This document shows, piece by piece, positions 37,054 to 46,712 of a DNA stretch of 64,000 nucleotides. This stretch comes from Pseudomonadota bacterium (GTDB lineage: Bacteria; Pseudomonadota; Alphaproteobacteria; Acetobacterales; Acetobacteraceae), in assembly GCA_021851785.1 (NCBI GenBank), contig JAJZBV010000008.1, forward strand, positions 24,937-88,936. Reading direction: 5' to 3'. The notes beneath the pieces are model-generated. The model had not been told where the DNA came from. It did not search any database and was given only the letters and a program-made list of their open reading frames with translations. Position numbers and translations under genes: made by a program. Within the stretch, counting starts at the first letter, position 1; every line of letters starts with the position of its first letter.

Positions 37054-38170
37054 CGGAACTCTCCGCGACTTGGCGCACGAAGGCGCTGGTTTCCGTGACC
37101 ATAGACGCGCCGGCAGCGAGCAGCGCGCCGCCGATCAGCAGCATGGTGTCGCGGCCATAAAACGCCAGCATCTCGGGAACCCGCGCCGGAATCATGCCAC
37201 CCGCCGGCACCGGCAGCGCCGGCGCGAGGCCGGCCCAGGGCGCCCGCGCCGTCTCGGCGATGGCGCGGCAGGTCTCCGGCGTATAGCCGAACCGCCCGCC
37301 ATGATGGGGATAGATCACGGCGTCGGCCCCGAACAAGCGGAACAGCTTGCCATAGAGCAGCGCCGGCGCGATGCGCCCCGCCCCGGCCAGGGCGGGGTGG
37401 GCGAGAAACGCGAGATCGGGATTTTCCCGCACGATCGTCTGAAAGGCCGGCAAACCGACCACCAGGGGCGCGATCAGGACGGTGTCGACCCCGGCGCCAC
37501 GCGCCGCGTCGATCTGGCGGCGGAGGTCATCGAGCGAGCCCGAGAGATTGGGCGCATAGCAGGTCGGATGGCCGGTTTTCGCCCGCGCCTCGCGGGTCGC
37601 CCCGGCGCAGGCCCGCACCCGTTCGGCGAACGGGGCATAGGGCTGATCGGCGATGCCGTGATCATCCTTGATCATGTCGATGCCGCCAAGCGCGAGGCGC
37701 CCGGCGAGCGCGGCCAGCGCCGCCGGCCCCAGACCCTGCGGCTTCAGCGCGGCACAGGTCAACGCCCGCGCTGAAGCCCCGAGGCGCCGGCGCAGCCCGG
37801 CGATCCCGTGACGCGGCCCCCCGAAGGCATTGGCGAAACCGGCCGGCAAAGCGATATCCCAGAGCACGACGTCATCGTGGATCGAGGAATTGCCGAACAG
37901 CATGTTCAGCATCTGCCCGGCCTCGCCGCCGCGCCGGCCGAGCATCGTCGCCGCCGCCAGCGCAATGCCGACCTCGAACACGCCGCCGCCGCGCTCCGCG
38001 ATCGTTGCGACCTGCCCGACGATGCCCTCCAAAACCTGCCGCTCGTTGATCGCCGCGAGCGGCATTTCGACGCTCTGCTCGACAGCGAGGGCGGCGGCAC
38101 GTTCCTTGATCGTCGCCGCCTCGCCTCGCACCCGGTAGGTCACCAGGACGCGCTGGTCCATCGCTGTCAT
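37046..38170 (-). CDS. RubisCO-like protein (form IV, DeepYkr type), probable 5-methylthioribulose-1-phosphate isomerase
   Basis: The 374-residue protein has the large-subunit fold of RubisCO but altered active-site residues. The loop that reads GGxDxxKDDE in true RubisCO is GGIDMIKDDHG here (K168, D169, D170), with histidine replacing the metal-binding glutamate. ALKPQGLGP (K143) and LLIGGALLAAG are also present. In R. rubrum this type isomerises 5-methylthioribulose 1-phosphate in methylthioadenosine salvage toward isoprenoids. ATG 38170 has AGCGGAGGAC just upstream; the longer frame adds unrelated sequence. mtnP and mtnA are not in this window. Confidence 0.85.
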   Translation of the reverse strand: MTAMDQRVLVTYRVRGEAATIKERAAALAVEQSVEMPLAAINERQVLEGIVGQVATIAERGGGVFEVGIALAAATMLGRRGGEAGQMLNMLFGNSSIHDDVVLWDIALPAGFANAFGGPRHGIAGLRRRLGASARALTCAALKPQGLGPAALAALAGRLALGGIDMIKDDHGIADQPYAPFAERVRACAGATREARAKTGHPTCYAPNLSGSLDDLRRQIDAARGAGVDTVLIAPLVVGLPAFQTIVRENPDLAFLAHPALAGAGRIAPALLYGKLFRLFGADAVIYPHHGGRFGYTPETCRAIAETARAPWAGLAPALPVPAGGMIPARVPEMLAFYGRDTMLLIGGALLAAGASMVTETSAFVRQVAESSDV

Positions 38171-38226
38171 GTCCTCCGCTTGCCGCCGCCGTTCTGACCC
38201 GGCGGCGGCGCGGACGCAAGCCGCGC

Positions 38227-39465
38227 TCAGACGACGATATGCGAGAGGAAATCGATCTGCCAGTGCATCTCCTCGGCGGTGAGCGGAAAGCCGCCGCCCG
38301 GCTTGGGCGACAGCAGGCTGGTCGGCGGGAGATCGCAGAGCAGGGTTTGCAGCAGCACCGCGACCTGCATCGAGAACCCGGATTTCCACACCAGGCTGAC
38401 CAGGCCCTTGGCGTGGCGGAGACGCCGGGCACGCTCGATCAGGGAGGCCGGCACCTCGGCGGCGACGGCGAGAATGGCGATGCAGCGGAAAATATCGCCG
38501 TTCCGCACGTAGGCGAGGAGGAGCGACTCATCGAGCCGGGTTTCGGCGTTCCGCGCCCGCGCCCAGGCGAGCGCGGCTTCGAGATCGGGCGGGACTTCCG
38601 CGGCGCCGGGCTTCTCGGGGGCGCCGATCCGCGCGGCAAGGCGCTGGCGAAGGAGGGTGATCGCCTCGACCGGCAGATCGGCGCGGCGGGTCAATTCGCC
38701 GAGCAGGTCGGTCGCGACGATTTCAGCCAGCGCGCGGGCCGCTTTCGCGGTCAGCGCCGGGCGGCGGACCAGCGGCGCGTGCCAGCGCGGCTTGCCCTCG
38801 GCGCGGGCGATGAGCGCGTCGAGCGTCGCCTCGCGGATTTGCGCCCGGGGGTTTTCGAGCAGGATCTGGATCGCCTGATTGTCGCTGCTGGCGGCGATCG
38901 CCTCGGCGACCGCGGCCGGGACGAAAGCGCGGCGGGCGATGGTGCTGGCGGTGCCGCCATGCGGCGGATCGGCGAGCAGCGCCAGCAGATCCTCGCTCTC
39001 GAGCAGCGGCGAGAAGCGCAGGATCGGCACGCTGACGACGCTGGTCGCGTCGCGCGCGAGGCGGAGCACCAGCGCCGGCGGCACGTTCGGCAGATCCTTG
39101 ATCATCTCGGCGATGGTCGCGCGCACCCGCACCGCTTCATCGGCGACGAGATTCATCAGGGTCTGATAGGCCTGCTCGCAGAGCCGCGCCTGATCGCTCG
39201 CGCCGAGCAGCGGCACCGATGTCGCGAGCTTGCGGGCCAGCAGCACCCGCACCCGCTCATCGGTGTCGGCGGCCAGGATCTCGTCCGCCGTGGGCGGCGT
39301 CGCCGGGTTGAGCGCGACCGCCGCGCGCACCGTGACCGAGGGGTCGCTCGCCAGGCGTTCGAGCACCGCCGGCGCGGTGCCGCGGCTTGCCCCGCTTCGC
39401 ACCCGCGCGGCTTCGTCGGCATCGCCGAGCGGCGCGCCCGGGACTTCCGCGATCCCGGCCGGCAT
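38227..39465 (-). CDS. DUF2336 domain-containing protein
   Basis: The 412-residue protein is built of HEAT-like helical repeats (SDPSVTVRAAVALNPATPPTADEILAADTDERVRVLLARKLA; later SSDNQAIQILLENPRAQIREATLDALIAR) and a C-terminal helical region. This is the alphaproteobacterial DUF2336 family, of unknown biochemical function. It overlaps the diguanylate cyclase gene (TGATG), so both are made together, suggesting a part in c-di-GMP signalling or motility. Confidence 0.8.
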   Translation of the reverse strand: MPAGIAEVPGAPLGDADEAARVRSGASRGTAPAVLERLASDPSVTVRAAVALNPATPPTADEILAADTDERVRVLLARKLATSVPLLGASDQARLCEQAYQTLMNLVADEAVRVRATIAEMIKDLPNVPPALVLRLARDATSVVSVPILRFSPLLESEDLLALLADPPHGGTASTIARRAFVPAAVAEAIAASSDNQAIQILLENPRAQIREATLDALIARAEGKPRWHAPLVRRPALTAKAARALAEIVATDLLGELTRRADLPVEAITLLRQRLAARIGAPEKPGAAEVPPDLEAALAWARARNAETRLDESLLLAYVRNGDIFRCIAILAVAAEVPASLIERARRLRHAKGLVSLVWKSGFSMQVAVLLQTLLCDLPPTSLLSPKPGGGFPLTAEEMHWQIDFLSHIVV

Positions 39466-40931
39466 CAGTGCGGATCCGTCGCGCTGGCGGCGTGCGCGAC
39501 CCGCCAGCGGCCGCGCCCGGTGCGTTTGACGTTATACATCGCCTGGTCGGCGCGGCGCATGAGATGGTCGAGATCGAGGCCCTCGTTCGGCCAGCGCGTG
39601 GCGATGCCGATCGAGAGCGAAATCGGCGCCGCTTCCCCGGCCGCGAGATGGGCAAGCTCGTCGGGGCCGCGCGCGCAGAGCGCCTCGGCGCGCTCGGAGG
39701 CGGAGAATTCATCCGCGCCGTCGAGCCAGAGGGCGAATTCATCGCCGCCGAAACGCGCCACGAGATCGGTCGGGCGCACCGTCGCGCGGAGCAATGTCGC
39801 GGTGATGACGAGCGCCTGATCCCCCGCCTCGTGGCCCAGCCGGTCGTTCACCGACTTGAAATTATCGACATCGACGAAGATGATCGTGCCCGGCAGACGC
39901 TCGCGATCGAGGCGGCCGATGCGCCGTTCGACCTCCTCGACGAAGGCGCGGCGGTTGAAGAGGCCGGTCAGCGGATCGGTGCGGGCCTGGCGGGCCATGT
40001 CCTGCTGGATGCTTTCCTGCTCGAGTACGAGGCGGAGTATGCCGACCGCGGCGGCCATCACCGCGCGATCCTCGGGCTCCCAGTCACGCCCGGTGATGCC
40101 GCGCCAGAGCACCACCGCCGCCGCCCCACCGAGGCGCGCGGCGCAGGAACTCACCAACAGACGCTCGCCGAGCGGTCCCGCGACCGGCATCGGCCCGGCC
40201 TGATGCGGCCGGCACAGATGTTCGAGCGCGACCTCGACGAATTCCTCGGGAACGTCCGTCGTCTGGTGGCGCACCGGGTCGGCGCGCCACTCGATGGTCG
40301 CGTCGCGGTGCAGATCGATCACCGCCCCACCCTCCGCGCCGAGCGCGCTGCACAGCGCCCCGAGCCCGGCCCGGGCCATGTTGGTGGCGAGCATTTCCTG
40401 GCGGATATGCCAGAGAATATGGTCGATCACCTCGTTGCGGCGGAGGGCGGTGATGATTTCGCCGCGCCGGTCCTCCTCCTCGGTGATTTCGATGCCGGAA
40501 CCGCGCTGGCCGACGATCCGGCCCTCGACATCGGTCATCGGCGTGGTGGTGGCGCGGAGACAGGCGAGCGAGCCATCCTGGCGCCGCAGCCAGACCTGGC
40601 GGCGCTGGCGGATCGCCGCCGGCAGGAACACGTTGTTTTGCGCCGCCGGCTCGGCCAGGATCTCGCTGCCGCTGCGCCCGAGCAGCGCCGGCGCCGGCCA
40701 GCCGAGGACCGGGTCCGGGCCGATGAAGGTGAACCTTCCCGCCATGTCGGTCTCGAACACGAAATCGGCGGTCAGCAGGACGAATTCCCGCCAGCGCTGG
40801 CGGCTGTCGAACAGCGCCGAGCGCAAAGGCTCGATCAGAGGCTCGGCGAATTTACGATCGACCTCGGCCTCCGGCTGGGCAACCCCGGATTGGGACGCCA
40901 GATTCCCGCTCGTCATGTCGCCATCTGCCAT
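39465..40931 (-). CDS. diguanylate cyclase with PAS and GAF-like sensor domains
   Basis: The 488-residue protein makes c-di-GMP. Residues 35-150 look like a PAS domain ([23 protein letters not shown], with a PAC-like [12 protein letters not shown] end), residues 155-310 like a GAF domain, and the last 170 residues are GGDEF ([27 protein letters not shown]). The active motif [13 protein letters not shown] is intact, and RPTD five residues before it is an inhibitory I-site, so product feedback is expected. No membrane segment is seen; the sensor is cytoplasmic. It is coupled to DUF2336 and divergent from dapD. Confidence 0.9.
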   Translation of the reverse strand: MADGDMTSGNLASQSGVAQPEAEVDRKFAEPLIEPLRSALFDSRQRWREFVLLTADFVFETDMAGRFTFIGPDPVLGWPAPALLGRSGSEILAEPAAQNNVFLPAAIRQRRQVWLRRQDGSLACLRATTTPMTDVEGRIVGQRGSGIEITEEEDRRGEIITALRRNEVIDHILWHIRQEMLATNMARAGLGALCSALGAEGGAVIDLHRDATIEWRADPVRHQTTDVPEEFVEVALEHLCRPHQAGPMPVAGPLGERLLVSSCAARLGGAAAVVLWRGITGRDWEPEDRAVMAAAVGILRLVLEQESIQQDMARQARTDPLTGLFNRRAFVEEVERRIGRLDRERLPGTIIFVDVDNFKSVNDRLGHEAGDQALVITATLLRATVRPTDLVARFGGDEFALWLDGADEFSASERAEALCARGPDELAHLAAGEAAPISLSIGIATRWPNEGLDLDHLMRRADQAMYNVKRTGRGRWRVAHAASATDPH

Positions 40932-41157
40932 CTTCGCTCTCGCTCAAGCTTGCGCGGCAATGAGACACGGGAAGTGTAAATGTGGCGTTACCGCACTGAC
41001 GATTTGTCACAAAAATCCGGGAGGCGCGAGCCTCGCTCCGGCCTTGGCGCCGGCCGCGCGCCACCATCTTGCGTCGCCTTGCGTTGACAGTGCCGAGGGA
41101 GGATCGCATGGTCGCGCCGCGCCCGCCGCTTTCACCGCCAAGCCGATAGAGAGCCTC

Positions 41158-41997
41158 ATGACCGAAGCGACACTCCGCCCCGCCATCGAGGCGCTCTGGG
41201 AAGCGCGCGAGACCCTTTCCCCCGCGGCCTCCGGCCCGGCGCGCGCCGCCATCGAGGCGGTGCTCGGCGGGCTCGACCGTGGCGAATACCGCGTCGCGGC
41301 GCCGAGCGAGGCGGGTTGGCAGGTCGCAGAATGGCTGAAAAAAGCGGTTCTGCTCTCCTTCCGGATCAACTCTTCGGTCCCGCTTCCCGGCGCCGCCGGG
41401 GCGCCGGTCTTCGACAAGGTCGCGCTCAAGACCGCGGGCTGGGATGCCGAGCGCTTCGCCGCGGCGGGATTCCGCGCCGTCCCCGGCGCGGTGGTGCGCC
41501 ATGCCGCCTATATCGCGCCCGGCGTCGTCCTGATGCCCTCCTTCGTCAATGTCGGCGCCTATGTCGGGCGCGGCACCATGGTCGATACCTGGTCGACGAT
41601 CGGGAGCTGCGCGCAGATCGGCGCCAATTGCCATATCAGCGGCGGGGTCGGGATCGGCGGCGTGCTCGAGCCCTTGCAGGCCAATCCGGTGATCATCGAG
41701 GATGATTGCTTCATCGGCGCCCGCTCCGAGGTCGCCGAGGGGGTGATCGTCGAGCGCGGCAGCGTGCTCGCCATGGGCGTCTTTCTCGGCGCCTCGACCA
41801 GGATCGTCGATCGCGCCAGCGGCGAGGTGTTTTACGGCCGCGTGCCGGCCTATTCGGTGGTGGTGCCGGGGAGCCTCCCGGGCGCGACGCTCGCCGATGG
41901 CCGGCCCGGCCCCTCGCTCGCCTGCGCGGTGATCGTCAAGCGCGTCGATGCGCGCACGCGGGCCAAGACCGCGATCAACGAATTGCTCCGCGATTGA
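41158..41997 (+). CDS. dapD: 2,3,4,5-tetrahydropyridine-2,6-dicarboxylate N-succinyltransferase
   Basis: DapD succinylates tetrahydrodipicolinate in lysine and diaminopimelate synthesis. The 279-residue protein has the helical N-domain and a left-handed beta-helix of hexapeptide repeats ([44 protein letters not shown]), ending in [18 protein letters not shown] 41158 is used. A much longer frame upstream overlaps the divergent promoter region and is not coding. dapE overlaps the stop. Confidence 0.96.
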   Translation: MTEATLRPAIEALWEARETLSPAASGPARAAIEAVLGGLDRGEYRVAAPSEAGWQVAEWLKKAVLLSFRINSSVPLPGAAGAPVFDKVALKTAGWDAERFAAAGFRAVPGAVVRHAAYIAPGVVLMPSFVNVGAYVGRGTMVDTWSTIGSCAQIGANCHISGGVGIGGVLEPLQANPVIIEDDCFIGARSEVAEGVIVERGSVLAMGVFLGASTRIVDRASGEVFYGRVPAYSVVVPGSLPGATLADGRPGPSLACAVIVKRVDARTRAKTAINELLRD

Positions 41998-43130
41998 ACC
42001 CCGCCGATCCGGAAGCCCTGGCCGCGGCGCTGATCCGCCGCCCCTCCGTCACCCCGCGCGATGCCGGCGCGCAGGACGTGCTGGCGGAGGCGCTGGCCGG
42101 GCTCGGCTTTGCCGTCACCCGGCTGCGTTTCGGCGAGATCGACAATCTCCACGCCCGCATCGGCGCGGGCGCGCCGCATTTCGCCTTTGCCGGCCATACC
42201 GACGTGGTGCCGCCCGGGGGCGGCGCCGGCGCGGCTTCGTGGTCGTCCGATCCCTTCGGCGCCATCGCGCGCGAGGGGCTGCTCTATGGCCGGGGCGCGG
42301 TCGACATGAAAGGCGGGATCGCGGCCTTCGTCGCCGCCTGCGCCGATCATCTCGCCGCCGGGCCGCGCCGCGGCACGATCAGCCTCCTGATCACCGGCGA
42401 TGAGGAGGGGGTCGCGAAGGACGGCACGGCGCCGCTCATGGCCTGGCTCGCCGAACGCGGCGAGGTGCCCGATTTCTGCCTGGTCGGCGAGCCGACCTGC
42501 CGCGCGCGCCTCGGCGATGTGGTGAAGATCGGACGGCGCGGCAGCATCAACGCCGCGATCACCGTGTTCGGAACGCAAGGCCACGTCGCCTATCCCGACC
42601 GCGCCGACAACCCCGCGCATCGTCTCGCCCGCGCCCTCGCCGCGCTGATCGCGGCGCCGCTCGATGCCGGAAGCGCCCATTTCGAGCCCTCGTCCTTGCA
42701 AATCACCAGCATCGACATCGGCAATCCGGCCGCCAACGTGATCCCCGCCGAGGCGCGGGCGCGGCTCAATATCCGCTTCAATGACCGCCATACCGGGGCG
42801 GGCCTGGAAGCCTGGCTGCGCGCCACCCTCGCCCAGCACGCCGAGCGCTTGGAGATCGAGACCGCGATCAGCGGCGAGGCCTTCCTGACCGCGCCGGGAC
42901 CGGCGTTGGCCCGCCTGGTCGCGGCGATCGCGGCGGAATGCGGCGCCCCGCCGGCGCTGGAAACCGGCGGCGGCACCTCGGATGCGCGGTTCATTTCCCG
43001 CTACTGCCCGGTCGCCGAGTTCGGCCTCGTCGGCGATACCATGCATCAGGTGGATGAACGGGTGGCGATCGCCGATCTCTGGCGGCTGAAGGCGATCTAC
43101 GCCCGGATCCTGGCGGATTTCCTGGCATGA
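41994..43130 (+). CDS. dapE: succinyl-diaminopimelate desuccinylase
   Basis: DapE is a dinuclear zinc hydrolase that acts after DapD and aminotransfer. The 378-residue protein has [40 protein letters not shown] and a C-terminal [12 protein letters not shown], all metal or catalytic blocks of the M20 family. The only in-frame start near the expected N-terminus is TTG 41994, whose last bases form the dapD stop (TTGA). This implies translational coupling with a rare start. The next gene overlaps the dapE stop by four bases. Confidence 0.93.
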   Translation: MNPADPEALAAALIRRPSVTPRDAGAQDVLAEALAGLGFAVTRLRFGEIDNLHARIGAGAPHFAFAGHTDVVPPGGGAGAASWSSDPFGAIAREGLLYGRGAVDMKGGIAAFVAACADHLAAGPRRGTISLLITGDEEGVAKDGTAPLMAWLAERGEVPDFCLVGEPTCRARLGDVVKIGRRGSINAAITVFGTQGHVAYPDRADNPAHRLARALAALIAAPLDAGSAHFEPSSLQITSIDIGNPAANVIPAEARARLNIRFNDRHTGAGLEAWLRATLAQHAERLEIETAISGEAFLTAPGPALARLVAAIAAECGAPPALETGGGTSDARFISRYCPVAEFGLVGDTMHQVDERVAIADLWRLKAIYARILADFLA

Positions 43131-43693
43131 ACGCGGGCGTCGCGGCGCTCGCCTCGGGGCTGCGCACCGCCGCCTTGCTGGCTGCCGGCCGGGCGGACGG
43201 GGTGACCGGGATCGAACCCGGCCTGGCCGGCGCGCGGCGCAGTTTTCTCGCCGCCCCGCTCTCGCTGCCGCTGTTTTTCCTGCTCCGCCTGCTCGACTGG
43301 TCGGAGGGCGCTCTCCCGCCCCATCCCGGACACGCGGCGGCGCTCGATGTCCTTGGCTTCGTCGCCGGCTGGGCGGGGTTCGCGCTGCTGACCCGGAAGC
43401 TGGTCGCGGCGATCGGACGCGGGCCGCTCTGGCCGCGCTATCTCGCGGTGTGGAACTGGTGCAATTTCGCGCAATACGTGCTGCTCGCCCTCGGCGCGGT
43501 GCCGGAATTTCTCGGCGCGCCGGCGATCATGCAGCAGACCGCGGCGCTGGTGACCTTCGGCTGGGCGATCTGGCTGGAATGGTATGCGACGCGCATGGCG
43601 CTCGCCATCGGCGGGCTGCCGGCGGCCCTCTTCACCCTGCTCGATCTCGCGATCGGCATCGCGCTGGCCGGCCTCGCCGATCTGCTCGCCTGA
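43127..43693 (+). CDS. small integral membrane protein in the dap operon
   Basis: The 188-residue protein has about four or five hydrophobic stretches (AAPLSLPLFFLLRLLDW, LDVLGFVAGWAGFALLTRKL, AQYVLLALGAVPEFLGAP, ALFTLLDLAIGIALAGLADLLA) and aromatic residues in the WNWCNF segment. I do not recognise a characterised family. It overlaps dapE by ATGA, so it is co-translated with the lysine-pathway genes. It ends just before repeat copy D. Confidence 0.7.
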   Translation: MNAGVAALASGLRTAALLAAGRADGVTGIEPGLAGARRSFLAAPLSLPLFFLLRLLDWSEGALPPHPGHAAALDVLGFVAGWAGFALLTRKLVAAIGRGPLWPRYLAVWNWCNFAQYVLLALGAVPEFLGAPAIMQQTAALVTFGWAIWLEWYATRMALAIGGLPAALFTLLDLAIGIALAGLADLLA

Positions 43694-43703
43694 TCTCAAC
43701 AGA

Positions 43704-43852
43704 CAAAAATGTTCTTTTTTGAAAAAAAAGAACCAAAAAACTTTTTACCCGGTGGCAGTGCCTGCGGCACTGCCATTCCGAGGAAAATTGCCACTCCGAG
43801 AAAATGGGAAGAAAGTCTTTTTGCTTCTTTTTCGGAAGTCAAAAGAAGGGGG
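43704..43852. repeat. A/T-rich interspersed repeat, copy D (most complete copy)
   Basis: Module 1 (GTTCTTTTTTGAAAAAAAAG, then CCAAAAAACTTTTTACCC) is followed by a perfect hairpin with arms GGCAGTGC / GCACTGCC (43754-43774), then module 2 (GAAAGTCTTTTTGCTTC, TTTTCGGAAGTCAAAAGAAG). It lies between converging genes and abuts the truA stop. Confidence 0.85.
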
Positions 43853-43853
43853 T

Positions 43854-44627
43854 TTATAGACTTTCTCGAAACGGATCGAGCGCGGCGGGATAGCGCACGC
43901 CGGTGAGGCAGAGCCCGGCGGCGGGGGCGGTCGGGCCGGCGCGCGCGCGGTCGCGCGCGGCGAGCGCGCGGGCGACATCCGCGACCCGCCAGCGTCCTTC
44001 GCCGACCAGCTTTAGTGTCCCGACCATGTTGCGCACCTGGTGGTGGAGAAAGCTCCGCGCCTCGGCGAGGATCACGATCTCCTCGCCCTGCCGCGCGACA
44101 TCGAGCCGATCGAGGGTGCGGAGCGGGGTTTTCGCCTGGCAGGCGCTGGCGCGGAAAGAGGTGAAATCATGCCGCCCGAGCAGGGTCTCCGCCGCCGCCC
44201 GCATGGCGTCCGCGTCGAGCCGATGGCGGACGTGCCAGACCCGCCCGCAGGCCAGCGCCGGCCGCGCCGCGCGGTTGAGGATGGTGTAGCGATAGGCGCG
44301 GCCGATCGCCGAAAACCGCGCGCTCCAGCCCGGCGGCGCGGCGGCGGCGGCGAGCACGGCGACGGGGTGGGGTTTGAGGTGGAAATTGAGCGCGGCGGGC
44401 AGGCGCGCGGGCGCGAAATCCGCATCGAGGGTGATCCCGACGATCTGCGCCGCGGCATGCACCCCGGCATCGGTGCGCCCGGCGGCGATGCTGACGACCG
44501 GCGCGCCGCCATTGAGCCGCGCCGCCGCCGTTTCCAGAACGTCCTGGACGGAAACCCCGGCGCCCTGGCGCTGCCAGCCGACGAAGGGCCCCCCGTCATA
44601 TTCGAGAACGAGGGCGAAATTCGGCAT
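43854..44627 (-). CDS. truA: tRNA pseudouridine(38-40) synthase
   Basis: TruA converts uridines 38-40 of tRNA anticodon arms to pseudouridine. The 257-residue protein has LVLEYDGGPFVGWQRQ at the N-terminus, the catalytic aspartate in AAGRTDAGVHA, SFRASACQAKTPLRTL, and RSFLHHQVRNMVGTL near the end. It is the last gene of the leftward def-fmt-truA operon; the start shares a base with the fmt stop (TGATG). Its stop TAA is formed at the edge of repeat copy D. Confidence 0.95.
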   Translation of the reverse strand: MPNFALVLEYDGGPFVGWQRQGAGVSVQDVLETAAARLNGGAPVVSIAAGRTDAGVHAAAQIVGITLDADFAPARLPAALNFHLKPHPVAVLAAAAAPPGWSARFSAIGRAYRYTILNRAARPALACGRVWHVRHRLDADAMRAAAETLLGRHDFTSFRASACQAKTPLRTLDRLDVARQGEEIVILAEARSFLHHQVRNMVGTLKLVGEGRWRVADVARALAARDRARAGPTAPAAGLCLTGVRYPAALDPFRESL

Positions 44628-45532
44628 CAGCCGAGCCGGCTACCCGGCGGGAGGGGATGGCCGCGCAGGAAATCCGCGGTCGCGAGGGCGGCGCGGCCGG
44701 CGAGCTGGAGGCGAAGCGGGCGCAGGATTCCCTCGCCGCAGGCGATCGCGAGCCGGTCATCGAGCACGGTTCCCGGCGCCGCCGGCGGGGTGCCTGCCTC
44801 GGCGCGCGCGGCGAGGATCTTGAGCGTCGTGCCATCGATGCCGGTGAACGTGCCGGGCCAGGGGTTGAGGGCGCGGATCCGCCGCGCGATCGCCGCCGCC
44901 GGGCGCGTCCAGTCGATCCGGCCATCCTCGCGGGTGAGCTTCGCGGCATAGGTCGCGCCCGGCGGTTGCGGCCAAGGCTGCGGGTTCTCGGCGAGTGCCC
45001 GCACGATCAGCCGGGCGCCGAGTGCGGCCAGCGTGTCATGCAGCGCGCCGGCGGTGGTCTCCTCGGTGATCGGCACCGCTTCCTGGAGCAGGATCGGCCC
45101 GGTATCGAGCCCGGCCTCCATCTCCATGATGGTGACGCCGGTTTCGGTATCGCCGGCGAGGATCGCCGCCTGGATCGGCGCCGCCCCGCGCCAGCGCGGG
45201 AGCAGGCTCGCATGGATGTTGAGGCAGGCGCGGCGGGGGGCGGCGAGGATCACCGGCGGCAGGATCAGCCCGTAGGCTGCGACCACCGCGGCGTCGAGAT
45301 CGAGCGCGGCAAACGCCGCCGCCGCCTCGGCGCCGCGGAGGGTGAGCGGGGTCGCGACCGCAAGGCCGAGTTCCAGCGCCTTCTGATGCAGCGGCCCCAG
45401 ACGCGGCTTCTGCCCCCGCCCGGCCGGGCGCGGCGGCTGGCAATAGACGGCGACGATTTCGTGCCCCGCCCCGCTCAGCGCGGTGAGCGCGGGAACCGCG
45501 AAGGCGGCACTCCCCATGACCGCGAGCCGCAT
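44627..45532 (-). CDS. fmt: methionyl-tRNA formyltransferase
   Basis: Fmt formylates initiator Met-tRNA using 10-formyl-tetrahydrofolate. The 301-residue protein starts MGSAAFAVPALTALSGAGHEI, has YGLILPPVILAAPRRACLNIHASLLPRWRGAAPIQ with the Asn-x-His active-site segment, and GVTIMEMEAGLDTGPIL. The N- and C-terminal domains are complete. It lies one base after def and overlaps truA, so deformylase and formyltransferase are made together. Confidence 0.96.
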   Translation of the reverse strand: MRLAVMGSAAFAVPALTALSGAGHEIVAVYCQPPRPAGRGQKPRLGPLHQKALELGLAVATPLTLRGAEAAAAFAALDLDAAVVAAYGLILPPVILAAPRRACLNIHASLLPRWRGAAPIQAAILAGDTETGVTIMEMEAGLDTGPILLQEAVPITEETTAGALHDTLAALGARLIVRALAENPQPWPQPPGATYAAKLTREDGRIDWTRPAAAIARRIRALNPWPGTFTGIDGTTLKILAARAEAGTPPAAPGTVLDDRLAIACGEGILRPLRLQLAGRAALATADFLRGHPLPPGSRLG

Positions 45533-45533
45533 C

Positions 45534-46058
45534 TCAGCCCGCCGCTTTCTGACGCTGTTCCTTGGCGAGGCGGCGGAGGATCATGTTGCGCTTGAGCGGC
45601 GAGAGATGGTCGATGAACAGGATGCCATCGAGATGGTCGATCTCGTGCTGGAGACAAGCGGCGAGCAGCCCGTCGGTGGTGATTTCCCGCGTCTTGCCGG
45701 CGAGATCGCCGAAGCGCACGGTGACGCGCGCGGGGCGGGTGACATCGGCGTATTGATTGGGAAGCGAGAGACAGCCTTCCTCGCGGGTCGCCATCTCCGC
45801 GCTCGCGGCGACGATGCTGGGATTGATCAGCACCACCGGCGCCGGCGTGTCGTCCGGCTGTAGATCGATGACGCAAAGCCGCAGCCCGACGCCGATTTGC
45901 GGCGCGGCGAGGCCGATGCCGGGGGCGGCATACATCGCCTCGAACATGCGCGGGACGAGCACGGCGATCTCGGCCCCGTCCTCCGGGCGCACCGGGCGGG
46001 CGCGGGTTTTGAGGCGCGGATCGGGGGCGATCAGGATGCTGAGGGGAGATGCCGGCAT
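45534..46058 (-). CDS. def: peptide deformylase
   Basis: Def removes the N-formyl group from new proteins. The 174-residue metalloenzyme has all three motifs: GIGLAAPQIG, EGCLSLP with the metal-binding cysteine, and QHEIDHLDG with the two metal histidines and catalytic glutamate. ATG 46058 gives the usual length; upstream frame sequence overlaps the hsp20 promoter region. It is first in the operon def-fmt-truA and divergent from hsp20. Confidence 0.96.
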   Translation of the reverse strand: MPASPLSILIAPDPRLKTRARPVRPEDGAEIAVLVPRMFEAMYAAPGIGLAAPQIGVGLRLCVIDLQPDDTPAPVVLINPSIVAASAEMATREEGCLSLPNQYADVTRPARVTVRFGDLAGKTREITTDGLLAACLQHEIDHLDGILFIDHLSPLKRNMILRRLAKEQRQKAAG

Positions 46059-46231
46059 GGGCGGGGATATATCGCGCGATCGGCGAGGTTTCCAGAGTGC
46101 CGCCAGGTCCGGTTTGCAGGGCCGATTTTGCGCGCCCCCCCTTGCAACGCGCCGGCGCCCCGCCAAAGTCTTCGCCAGCCGGAATGCCCGAGCGGGTTCC
46201 GGCGCCAGCTTCGCTCCTAGGAGGAGGCCCG

Positions 46232-46651
46232 ATGTCGTCACGCGTATTCACGTCGCCGCTGTTTCTCGGCTTCGATCATCTCGAACAGATGCTCGAGCGC
46301 GCTTCGAAATCCGCCGCCGACGGCTACCCGCCCTACAATATCGAGCAGATCGGGGCGTCCCGATTGCGCATCACGCTCGCGGTGGCCGGGTTTGGCATGG
46401 GCGATTTGCAGATCACCGCGGAAAGCAATCAGTTGGCGATCCGCGGACGCCAGACCGAGGAGACGGAGGGGCGCGTCTTTGTGCATCGCGGTATCGCCGC
46501 GCGGCAGTTCCAGCGCAGCTTCGTCCTCGCCGAAGGGATCGAAGTGGAAGGCGCATGGCTCGATAATGGCTTGCTGCATATCGACCTCGCTCGGTCGCGG
46601 CCCGAATCCCGGGTGCGGACCATCCAGATCGGCCGCACTAGCGGCGAATGA
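46232..46651 (+). CDS. Hsp20/alpha-crystallin family small heat-shock protein
   Basis: The 139-residue protein is an IbpA-like holdase that binds unfolding proteins. It has the N-terminal FLGFDHLEQMLERAS, the alpha-crystallin core PYNIEQIGASRLRITLAVAGFGMGDLQI, and VFVHRGIAARQFQRSFVLAEGIEVEGAWLDNGLLHIDL. A strong TAGGAGGAGG ribosome site lies close upstream and is preceded by the complementary GCTCCT, which may partly hide it. A DUF1150 gene follows, the pairing seen in many alphaproteobacteria. Confidence 0.93.
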   Translation: MSSRVFTSPLFLGFDHLEQMLERASKSAADGYPPYNIEQIGASRLRITLAVAGFGMGDLQITAESNQLAIRGRQTEETEGRVFVHRGIAARQFQRSFVLAEGIEVEGAWLDNGLLHIDLARSRPESRVRTIQIGRTSGE

Positions 46652-46712
46652 CCGTAATCGCCGGGTCCGGCATGGCCTCGCGCATGCCCCCCCGGCGCAG
46701 GAGATGATGACC

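Noticed and set aside
43198..43225. A tRNA-like GGGATCGAACCC stretch
   Set aside because: It is inside a membrane-protein gene, with no acceptor stem or cloverleaf around it.
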